NCBI GenBank assembly: GCA_900466945.1
Contig: UBNV01000006.1
Coordinates: 124,001-188,000, forward strand
DNA: 64,000 bases
Origin: Hyphomicrobiales bacterium
GTDB lineage: Bacteria; Pseudomonadota; Alphaproteobacteria; Rhizobiales; Rhizobiaceae
Reading direction: 5' to 3'
Numbering within the stretch: position 1 is the stretch's first letter; the number at the start of each line of letters is the position of its first letter. A program made the position numbers and the translations under genes. The notes under the pieces are model-generated. The model was not told where the DNA came from. It did no database searches and saw nothing but the letters and a program-made list of their open reading frames with translations. Positions 8,433 to 16,000 of this stretch are shown piece after piece.

Positions 8433-9509
8433 TTAGCCCTTGAGTGTTGAAAAGGCGGTTGGAATAGCCGCCGCAATTGCCTTCTTCATGACAGTCGGCA
8501 GCGCTTGTCCATCAAGTTCGGTGACGGGTACCCAGAAACCGTGATGATCAGGTGGCGTGTCGATCGGTCCGGTGTGGAAGATCGAGAGCCGGAGCTCGAA
8601 ATGTGTGAAGACATGGGAGATGCTGCCGGCTGCCTCCCAGTCGGCCGGGAAGGGCGCGGCCTCCTCGCCGGTCTCCCCGTCCTGCCGCGATGTCCACTCG
8701 GTTGTCGGCACTTCCGTCATGCCGCCCAGCAAGCCGCTCTCCACCCGCTTGCGCAGAAGAAGTCGCCCGTCACGATCCACCGCAATGAAGGCAGCGCCCA
8801 GCCGCACCGGCTTTGCCTTCTTCGCTGCCTTCACTGGAAAGCGCTCCGGCTCGTCGGTGGCGAGCGCCACGCAGATATGATTGAACGGACAGAGCGCGCA
8901 GGCCGGCCGTTTCGGCGTGCAGATCGTAGCACCCAGATCCATCATCGCCTGGGCAAAATCCCCGGGTCGGTCCGTCGGCGTAAGCTCGGCCACCTTCGCC
9001 TTCATTGCGGGCTTGGACCCGGGAAGGGGCGCGTCGATCGCAAAGAGCCGCGATATCACCCGCTCGACATTGCCGTCCATCACGGCCGAGGGCCGATTGA
9101 AGGCGATCGCGGCAACGGCAGCAGACGTATAGTCGCCGATACCGGGCAGGGCTCTGAGGCCCTCTTCCGTATCGGGAAAGGCACCGCCATGCTCGAAGGC
9201 GACGGCCTCCGCGCATTTCTTCAGGTTGCGGGCGCGGGCGTAATAGCCGAGCCCCGCCCAGGCGGCCATGACATCCTCGTTCGGCGCTTCCGCAAGATCC
9301 GTGACCGTCGGCCAGCGCGCGATGAACTTCGCAAAATAGGCCTTCACCGCCGCAACCGTCGTCTGCTGCAGCATCACTTCCGACATCCAGATGTGGTAGG
9401 GATCGGGCTTCACGCCCCGTTTCGCTGCGGCTGGAGAGATCCGCCAGGGAAGCTCCCTGTGATGCAGGTCATACCAGGCGAGAAGGACAGCGCTCATTTC
9501 TTGCTTCAT
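8433..9509 (-). CDS. mutY: A/G-specific adenine glycosylase MutY
   Basis: A 358-residue base-excision repair enzyme that removes adenine mispaired with 8-oxoguanine. It shows the N-terminal WYDLHHRELPWR, the catalytic-glutamate region SEVMLQQTTVAAV, the helix-hairpin-helix LPGIGDYTSAAVAAIAF with the catalytic Asp in AVMDGNVERVISRL, the [4Fe-4S] cluster cysteines C-x6-C-x2-C-x5-C (CTPKRPACALCPFNHIC), and a C-terminal NUDIX-like domain that reads 8-oxoG. All key residues are present. The gene is followed by the HAD gene and is divergent from the O-antigen-ligase-like gene. Confidence 0.96.
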   Translation of the reverse strand: MKQEMSAVLLAWYDLHHRELPWRISPAAAKRGVKPDPYHIWMSEVMLQQTTVAAVKAYFAKFIARWPTVTDLAEAPNEDVMAAWAGLGYYARARNLKKCAEAVAFEHGGAFPDTEEGLRALPGIGDYTSAAVAAIAFNRPSAVMDGNVERVISRLFAIDAPLPGSKPAMKAKVAELTPTDRPGDFAQAMMDLGATICTPKRPACALCPFNHICVALATDEPERFPVKAAKKAKPVRLGAAFIAVDRDGRLLLRKRVESGLLGGMTEVPTTEWTSRQDGETGEEAAPFPADWEAAGSISHVFTHFELRLSIFHTGPIDTPPDHHGFWVPVTELDGQALPTVMKKAIAAAIPTAFSTLKG

Positions 9510-9585
9510 TGGTTGAACGGCAACCCCGATGCGGTTAGACCGGGCGCGGACGGTGAAGGCCCGTCAGTGATGCTCCGGAGACCCC

Positions 9586-10812
9586 ATGCAGCTACAGTCC
9601 CCCGCCCTCGGGCGCAATACGATATTGGCTCTCTTCGCCATTCTGAGCCTGTCGGCCATGGACAATGCCGTGCTGCATCTGACCTTCATTGCCACTGCAA
9701 GCATTGCGCTGATCTATATGGTAGCGGGAGCTTTGAAGCCGAGATTGGACGGTGCCATCGGCTTGTTCGCCACTCTCTCGGCCATCTACTTCTTCGTTCA
9801 GTTGGTCTATTATCTCCTCCATTACGGGACTTATTTCCCGAAGACCGGCAATGAGTGGAGCCAACCGCTCAAGCACATCATCTTCCTGCTGCCGTTCTTC
9901 GTCGCCGCACGGCTGGCTGTGGTGCCCGGCGAAAACCTCCTACGTACGGTCTGGATCTCTTCGGCAGCCTGGGGCCTCGTCACGCTTCCCTTCGTGCTTT
10001 ATCAGGGGCTCGTCCTCGACATGCGGGCAGAAGCTGGAACCGGCAACGCAATTCCCTTTGCGGCGATGGGGGCGATCTTCTCCAGCTTCGCTCTCCTGGG
10101 GCTTAATGATCCCGACAAGCGCTACAGATGGTTGGCTGCCGCAGGCTTCTGCGCAGGCTTTCTCTGCGTTCTTTTTTCTCAGACGAAGAGCATCCTGCCG
10201 GTGCCGATTATCGGGCTTGCGCTCTTCTGGCTGTTCTTTCTCCGCAGCCGCATGACCATCTGGCAACTCTGCGCCGTCGTTGTGGGTGTTCTGGTTCTGG
10301 CCGGATTGGGCGTCTATGTCTCCGACAGCTGGCACCGCTTTGCCGATCTCTGGGCCGTCTATGTCGAGCAGGATAGCACCGCAGCGCTCGGCAATTCCTA
10401 CACGCAGCGGCTGACCATGTGGTCGCATGGGCTCGAAGGCGTCCTGGAGGCACCCGTCGCCGGTCATGGCTTCCAGAACCGGCGCCATTTCATCGGCCTC
10501 CTGGGCTACGACTACAATCACTGGCACAACGGCTTCATCACCGCCGCCTTCGACAATGGCATTCCCGGCCTCGTGATCATGGTCTTGCTGCTTCTGTCTC
10601 CCCTTTGGTTTGCCTGGCGCTGTCAGTCGGATGGATTGTACCGCCCGCGCTTGTTCATGGCGATCATGCTGGTCTTCGTGTATGTATGGGGTGGCATGGT
10701 GAACCAGATCTTCGGCCATGCCATCTACAACGCCCTTTTCCTCTGGGTCGGGCTGGTGATTGCCGTATCGGCCACGCCGAAAGCGAGTGACGATGTCGAA
10801 GGATCAGCCTAG
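9586..10812 (+). CDS. O-antigen ligase / Wzy-like polytopic membrane protein
   Basis: A 408-residue inner-membrane protein with about ten hydrophobic segments and a large periplasmic loop near residues 250-325. In this loop the WaaL/Wzy signature HNGFITAAFDNGIPGLVIMVLL is visible, with the conserved His-Asn and Gly residues. Such proteins join or polymerise surface polysaccharide on undecaprenyl or lipid A carriers. No glycosyltransferase genes are close, so the substrate polymer is not revealed. Its 3' end overlaps dciA by 20 bases. Its place between mutY and dciA departs from the usual rhizobial order and suggests an insertion (inference). Confidence 0.82.
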   Translation: MQLQSPALGRNTILALFAILSLSAMDNAVLHLTFIATASIALIYMVAGALKPRLDGAIGLFATLSAIYFFVQLVYYLLHYGTYFPKTGNEWSQPLKHIIFLLPFFVAARLAVVPGENLLRTVWISSAAWGLVTLPFVLYQGLVLDMRAEAGTGNAIPFAAMGAIFSSFALLGLNDPDKRYRWLAAAGFCAGFLCVLFSQTKSILPVPIIGLALFWLFFLRSRMTIWQLCAVVVGVLVLAGLGVYVSDSWHRFADLWAVYVEQDSTAALGNSYTQRLTMWSHGLEGVLEAPVAGHGFQNRRHFIGLLGYDYNHWHNGFITAAFDNGIPGLVIMVLLLLSPLWFAWRCQSDGLYRPRLFMAIMLVFVYVWGGMVNQIFGHAIYNALFLWVGLVIAVSATPKASDDVEGSA

Positions 10813-11296
10813 CCGCTACGGCGCGAACCAGATCGCCGAGATCGCCAATGGGATCGTCGATCCCGTACTGGCGCGGCGTGCCGGCATCAACACGGCTCTC
10901 CTCGGCTCGTGGGAGGACATCGTCGGTGAGAATTTTGCCGATTGCACCCGGCCCGAAAAGATCGCCTGGCCGCGCCGCTCCGATCTGCCGGAGGATGGAG
11001 GCCACCGCCCGGGTGTGTTGACGATCGCCTGCGAAGGAGCCCGCGCGCTCTTCCTGTCCCACGCCCAGGGCGAGCTGATCGCCCGCATCAACGGCTTTTT
11101 CGGTTATCCCGCGATCGGCCAGATCCGCATCGTCCAGAAGCCCGTCTCGGTCGCGAGCGTCAGGCCCCGCATCCGCAAGCTTGAAGGCGAAAAGGCAAAG
11201 CGCTTGGAAGCCATGATGGAGGGGATCGAGGACGGGAATCTCCGCCGCGCTGTCGAGCGTCTGGGTACGGCCGTGCTACAGGCAAAGCGCAAATAA
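10793..11296 (+). CDS. DciA-like DUF721 protein (helicase loader family)
   Basis: A 167-residue protein of the DUF721/DciA family. DciA proteins load the replicative helicase DnaB in bacteria without DnaC. Family features are the N-terminal helix over ANQIAEIANGIVDPVLARRAGIN, the segment SWEDIVGENFADCTRPEKI, and the core VLTIACEGARALFLSHAQGELIARINGFFG. A charged C-terminal tail follows (RIRKLEGEKAKRLEAM). The ATG at 10793 lies inside the end of the upstream membrane-protein gene. In rhizobia the next gene is usually the DsbA-like thioredoxin and then smc; here about 9 kb intervenes. Confidence 0.85.
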   Translation: MSKDQPSRYGANQIAEIANGIVDPVLARRAGINTALLGSWEDIVGENFADCTRPEKIAWPRRSDLPEDGGHRPGVLTIACEGARALFLSHAQGELIARINGFFGYPAIGQIRIVQKPVSVASVRPRIRKLEGEKAKRLEAMMEGIEDGNLRRAVERLGTAVLQAKRK

Positions 11297-11491
11297 GCTG
11301 TCAGACATCTGGCCCCATTGATTGGGATCGCTTCTTCTCGATCCTTCCGCCTGATCTTGACACCTGATCCGGCCAAGTTTGGGCCGATCGCCGCGATCGC
11401 GTTGATCCCCGTCTGAGGCGGGTCTACCAGTCGTCGAGCCGGGGCGTGCCACCTTCGGCCGCCAACGCCTTTCAAGCCTCAGGACGCCCCC

Positions 11492-13762
11492 TTGAACATC
11501 CACAATCCCGCTCCCGTTCCGGAATGCGAGGCCGCAATCGGTCGCAAGGAAAGTTCGGAAGCGCGGCGATTGCTGTTCCCGACAAAGCTCCAGCCGGTCG
11601 TGGCGCCGCTGCTCTTCGCCATCATCGCGGGCATCGATGGCCTTGGCACCAGCATCTCCTTTGCCGCCCTGATCTTCGCCGGTCCGCTGGCGGCAGGTTT
11701 CGGCATGGGTGTTGGAGTCATTCTCCTGTCCAGCATCCTGCTGGCGCTCTGGACCGCGCTTCGTAGCCGCTATCCTTCGAGCATCGGCCAGGTGCAGGAG
11801 GCGAGCATCGCCATTCTCGCCACCGCCATCGCAATGGCGGCGGCGCAACTGGAATTTGCCCCGGAAGAGGTGAGGGTCGCAACCGCCTTCGCCATTCTGG
11901 GTTCAAGCGCCGTGGTCACGGGCGCTGTCTTCTGGATCTTCGGGTTTTGCCGCTTCGGCCGCCTCGTGCGGTTCATGCCCTATCCGGTCGTTGCCGGGTT
12001 TCTCGCAGGCTCCGGCTGGCTGCTGATCCAGGGCGCCGTGATGATGATCGTCGGTGACCGCGCCATCGTCGACCTCCTGATCCGTCCCGAAGGACAGCAG
12101 GCGCTGGCCAATCTCTACGTCGCCGTGGTCTTCGCGGTCGTGATGGTCTTTGCTCTGAGGCGTTCGACAAGCCCGCTCACCATGCCGCTGGTCCTGCTCG
12201 GCGGCGGTCTCCTCTTCTATGTCATGCTGGCCGTCATCGGCGTCGACAGCGGAGAGGCGCGGGCCACGCACTGGCTGCCTGAACTAGCGTCCGACCAAGG
12301 CTTCGCCCTGCCACAGCCCGGACAAGTCGTCATGATGGCCGACTGGACCGTGGTCCTCCAGGCATTACCCGCGATCATCTCCGTGGCGCTTCTTGGCATG
12401 GTCGGCCTCCTGCTCAACACCAGCGGTCTGGAAGTCGCTACGCGCCAGGAGATCGATGCGGACGCGGAACTGCGTACCACCGGTATTGCCAACATGGTTG
12501 CCGGAGGCTTCGGCGGCGCGCCGGGTTTCACCGGGTTGTCCATGACCCTGCTCGCCAACCGCATGGGCGCCAGGGCGCGATCCGTCGGCATCGCAACCGC
12601 ATTCATGCTTGCGCTGATGCTGCCCTTTGCCGAACAACTCGCCGGAGCCATGCCGACCTTTGTCGCCGCCGGCTTGATGATTGCGCTCGGTGTCGAACTG
12701 ATCCACGACTGGCTCTGGCGCACACGCCGGCAGTTGCCGCGAATGGAATGGCTCGTCGTCCTCGCCATCCCCGTCGGCATGGCCGCCTTCGGCTTCATGG
12801 GCGGCATGGCGCTGGGACTCGGGCTCTCGATCGTCTCCTTCGTCTACAATTACGCCCGCCTCTCGGTCATCCGGTTTAATACCTCGCTGCGCGAGCGCAA
12901 AAGCAGCATCGATCGCCCGACTGCTGAAAACAGCCTGATCGAGCTCGAAGGTGAGCAGGTCCAGGTGCTCGAACTGCAGGAATTTCTGTTTTTCGGCACT
13001 GCGGACCAGGTGATCGACGCGGTGCGCCAGCGTCTTCAGGACCGTAGCCGTCTGTCGCTGCGCTTCGTGGTGATCGACTTCGGCCGGGTAAGCGGCATCG
13101 ATGCCGCCGCTGCCGCCACCTTCGTGAAACTGCGCAACCTGCTCACCGGCAGCGCTGTCGAACTCGTCTTCAGCAGCCTCCCGGCCGACATCCGGCAGGC
13201 TCTGGACCGGAATGGCATCGATTTCTCCGCCGATCCGATGGTGGCAATCGAACGCGATCTCGACCATGCGCTGGAGCGTTGCGAGGAGAGATTGCTCTCC
13301 TCGATCCGCCGCGAAGAAACCTGGCAGGATGTCGAAGGCTACCTGGCGCGGACGATTGGCCCGAGCGCGCGGCTCAAGGACCTGGTCGCGTCCATGCACG
13401 AAATCCGTCTGCAGCCAGGCGATCGCTTCATCCGGTCAGGTGAAGCCGACGACGACCTCTTCCTCCTTTGGACCGGCCGCGCCAAGGTGGAGGCCGTGCT
13501 CGCCAGCGGCAAGCGCCTGCGCCTGCGAACGGTCAAGCCTGGCGTGGTGCTCGGCGAAATCGCGATCTATCGCGGCGGCCCGCGCACCGCCGATGTCGTG
13601 GCCGAAGTCCCATCCACCGTCTATCGGCTCGCCCGCCAGCAATTGCGGTATCTCGAACAGACCGACCCCGAACTCGCGCTATTGGTCCACCGCCTCTGCG
13701 CCACGACACTCGCCGAACGTCTGACGATCGCAAACCGTATCGTCCAGGCGCTACATGAGTGA
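11492..13762 (+). CDS. SulP/SLC26 anion transporter with STAS and cyclic-nucleotide-binding domains
   Basis: A 756-residue inner-membrane protein. Residues of about 30-460 are the SulP transport core with 12-14 segments (GIDGLGTSISFAALIFAGPL, PYPVVAGFLAGSGWLLIQGA, GGFGGAPGFTGLSMTLLA). Residues of about 490-610 are a STAS domain (LEGEQVQVLELQEFLFFGTA, VVIDFGRVSGIDAAAAATFVKL). Residues of about 635-745 are a cNMP-binding domain with the phosphate-binding cassette GEIAIYRGGPRTADV, in which the conserved Glu and Arg are intact. The expected role is a transporter of sulfate, bicarbonate or dicarboxylate gated by a cyclic nucleotide. It is convergent, by 6 bases, with an adenylate cyclase gene, which makes that enzyme a candidate signal source (inference). 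Confidence 0.9.
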   Translation: MNIHNPAPVPECEAAIGRKESSEARRLLFPTKLQPVVAPLLFAIIAGIDGLGTSISFAALIFAGPLAAGFGMGVGVILLSSILLALWTALRSRYPSSIGQVQEASIAILATAIAMAAAQLEFAPEEVRVATAFAILGSSAVVTGAVFWIFGFCRFGRLVRFMPYPVVAGFLAGSGWLLIQGAVMMIVGDRAIVDLLIRPEGQQALANLYVAVVFAVVMVFALRRSTSPLTMPLVLLGGGLLFYVMLAVIGVDSGEARATHWLPELASDQGFALPQPGQVVMMADWTVVLQALPAIISVALLGMVGLLLNTSGLEVATRQEIDADAELRTTGIANMVAGGFGGAPGFTGLSMTLLANRMGARARSVGIATAFMLALMLPFAEQLAGAMPTFVAAGLMIALGVELIHDWLWRTRRQLPRMEWLVVLAIPVGMAAFGFMGGMALGLGLSIVSFVYNYARLSVIRFNTSLRERKSSIDRPTAENSLIELEGEQVQVLELQEFLFFGTADQVIDAVRQRLQDRSRLSLRFVVIDFGRVSGIDAAAAATFVKLRNLLTGSAVELVFSSLPADIRQALDRNGIDFSADPMVAIERDLDHALERCEERLLSSIRREETWQDVEGYLARTIGPSARLKDLVASMHEIRLQPGDRFIRSGEADDDLFLLWTGRAKVEAVLASGKRLRLRTVKPGVVLGEIAIYRGGPRTADVVAEVPSTVYRLARQQLRYLEQTDPELALLVHRLCATTLAERLTIANRIVQALHE

Positions 13763-13768
13763 GAGGAA

Positions 13769-16000
13769 TTATTTGCTGCTTGCCGTGAACACGCCGTCCC
13801 AGCCTTCCGGCGCAGTCTCGGGAAGTTCCGCAAGCCGCTCGGCGTAGAGCGCATGCGCGCCGGACAGGGCATTTTCCGGCATTGCCAGCAGCGTCTGCAA
13901 CCTCTCCCATGCCACGCCCAGATCGCCCGCCTGCCATGCGGCGATGAATTCGTCGTGACACTCGAGCAGTTCGCGGACCTGTCCAGAGACTTCGCCAGCC
14001 ACGCCCACCAGCGCGTACAGTGTCACCGGCGCCTGACGCCCGACCACGCGCACGCGGTCTATCTCGGCAAACAGCAGGCCCGTCGTCCGCGCCCGAACCG
14101 CCTCGGTCACCAGGATCGAGACGTCGTAGCGCTTGCTCATGCCCTCGACACGGGAAGCGAGATTGACGCTGTCGCCGAGGCAGGAATAGCTGAAGCGCTG
14201 GTAGGAGCCGAGATTGCCGACACAGGCCATGCCGGTATTGAGCCCGATGCCGATCTTCAGCGCCATGCCGCTCTCGCGATTCAGCCGTTCCAGTGCTGAG
14301 ACCATATCGAGCGCGGCAAGGCAGGCCTTCTGCGGATGGTCAGCGATGTCGAGCGGCGCGTTCCAGAAGGCCATGACCGCATCGCCGATATACTTGTCGA
14401 TCGTCGCCTCGCGCTTCAGGAGCACGTCGGTCATCGGCGTCAAAAAATTGTTGAGAAGCCCCGTGAGCGCTGTCGGAGACAGTTTCTCCGAGAGCGTGGT
14501 AAAGCTGCGGATGTCGGAAAAAAGAATGGTGAGCTCCCGGTCCTCGCCGCCCAGCGTGAGGCCATCAGGATTTTCCGAGAGCCGTTCGACCAGTGTCGGC
14601 GAGAGATAACGGCCGAAGCTCTCACGCACGAAACGCTTTTCGCGATGTGTCAGCATCAGCAGCACGGGTAGGGCCGTCAGCAGCACCGCGCCGAGCACAG
14701 CCATTGGCAACAGCGGATCAAAGAGCGTCAGCGCTCTCGCAAAGGCGAGCCACGATCCACCGGCAACAAGAGCTACCAGCAGAAGCGCGGTCATGACCGA
14801 AAGGGCAGGGGTTGCGGTTGCGAGCACCAGAAGCAGCACAAGACCCGCGACTACAGCTGCAGCCCGCTCCGCGCCGATCATCCAGTCCGGCCTATGCAGG
14901 AAGACGGCATTCGCGATCTGATCGATGATCTCCGCATGCACTTTCACGCCGGCCATCGCCGGATCGACAGGCGTCGCCACGATATCGCGCAGGCCCACAG
15001 CACTCGTGCCCACCAGCAGGATGCGCCCCTGGATTTGGCCCAGCAGCGCGGCAGCCTTGGCCGGATCTAGGAGATCGGCTGCCGAAATCACCGGCATGTT
15101 CGGCAGGCCGGAATAGTAGATCCAGATCTCGCCATCGGCGGACAGCGGCACGTCGAGCGCGCCGACCCTCATGTCTGTGATAGCCGCGCCTTCTTCGGTG
15201 CCCGCCGAGCGCAGGACGAAGGAGCCCGCCTGTTGTGCGATCCGGAGCGTCTCGATCGACAGTGCAGGATAGAGTTTGCCACCGCTTTTCGAGACGAGCG
15301 GGAAGGTCCGGATGATGTTGTCGGCCGTCGGCGGGAAGGAAAAATAGCCCATCGCGGACGCGCGCTCGGTGAGTTCGGGCAGGTTCGAAAGAGCGCCCGA
15401 ATAGGAGAGAAGGCGCGCGCGCGGATCGGGGCCGACAAAGGAGAAGCCGGCTTTCGGTTCGGGTGCGGCGACTGACGTCTCGTTGGTGAGCGCAATCCCG
15501 AGCGCCACGGCATTCGAGGCAATGGCATCAGCCAGCAAGACGTCCGGATCCGGCAGATCGAGACCGGTCTCGATCGCAATCCCCTGACGCCGCATCTCCT
15601 CGACGAGGCGCGCCGGTGCCGTTCTATCCGCTTCTGAAAACACGATGTCGAAGCCAATGGCAGCCGCCCCGAGCTCGCCCGCCTGCGTCACGATCTCCGC
15701 CACCTTCCGCCGCGACCAGGGCCATTGCCCGAGCTTGCCGATCGAGGCCTCGTCGATATCGATGACAGCCACCGGGGGATCGCTCGCCGCGCGCGGTTTG
15801 ATGACCTGATAAGCGTCGAATACCAGCGCCGTCAGCCGGAAGGCTTGTGGCGCGAGCGCAGTATGGGCGGTGAGAACGGCGACGATCGCGGCCGCGCCGA
15901 CAAGCAGCACGCGGAGCTTGCGACGTTGCGACGACGACAGGCGCCGCGGCGGCGCGCGGGGCGGCGCCGTCGTCTGGCGCCCCTGTGCAGAAGCTGTCAC
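13769..16000 (-). CDS. CHASE2-domain class III adenylate cyclase
   Basis: A 743-residue membrane receptor cyclase. After one N-terminal membrane segment (VLLVGAAAIVAVLTAHTAL), residues of about 45-370 form a periplasmic CHASE2 sensor (VAVIDIDEASIGKLGQWPWSR). Three further membrane segments follow (residues of about 380-455). The cyclase domain spans about 485-670: metal-binding Asp in FSDIRSFT, adenine-selecting Lys in TIDKYIGDAVMAFW, and the Asn/Arg site in CLGDSVNLASRVE. All catalytic residues are present, so it should make cAMP. The GTG at 16000 overlaps the upstream stop as GTGA; an upstream ATG at 16048 would enter the FecR-domain gene. It is the last gene of a three-gene operon. Confidence 0.9.
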   Translation of the reverse strand: MTASAQGRQTTAPPRAPPRRLSSSQRRKLRVLLVGAAAIVAVLTAHTALAPQAFRLTALVFDAYQVIKPRAASDPPVAVIDIDEASIGKLGQWPWSRRKVAEIVTQAGELGAAAIGFDIVFSEADRTAPARLVEEMRRQGIAIETGLDLPDPDVLLADAIASNAVALGIALTNETSVAAPEPKAGFSFVGPDPRARLLSYSGALSNLPELTERASAMGYFSFPPTADNIIRTFPLVSKSGGKLYPALSIETLRIAQQAGSFVLRSAGTEEGAAITDMRVGALDVPLSADGEIWIYYSGLPNMPVISAADLLDPAKAAALLGQIQGRILLVGTSAVGLRDIVATPVDPAMAGVKVHAEIIDQIANAVFLHRPDWMIGAERAAAVVAGLVLLLVLATATPALSVMTALLLVALVAGGSWLAFARALTLFDPLLPMAVLGAVLLTALPVLLMLTHREKRFVRESFGRYLSPTLVERLSENPDGLTLGGEDRELTILFSDIRSFTTLSEKLSPTALTGLLNNFLTPMTDVLLKREATIDKYIGDAVMAFWNAPLDIADHPQKACLAALDMVSALERLNRESGMALKIGIGLNTGMACVGNLGSYQRFSYSCLGDSVNLASRVEGMSKRYDVSILVTEAVRARTTGLLFAEIDRVRVVGRQAPVTLYALVGVAGEVSGQVRELLECHDEFIAAWQAGDLGVAWERLQTLLAMPENALSGAHALYAERLAELPETAPEGWDGVFTASSK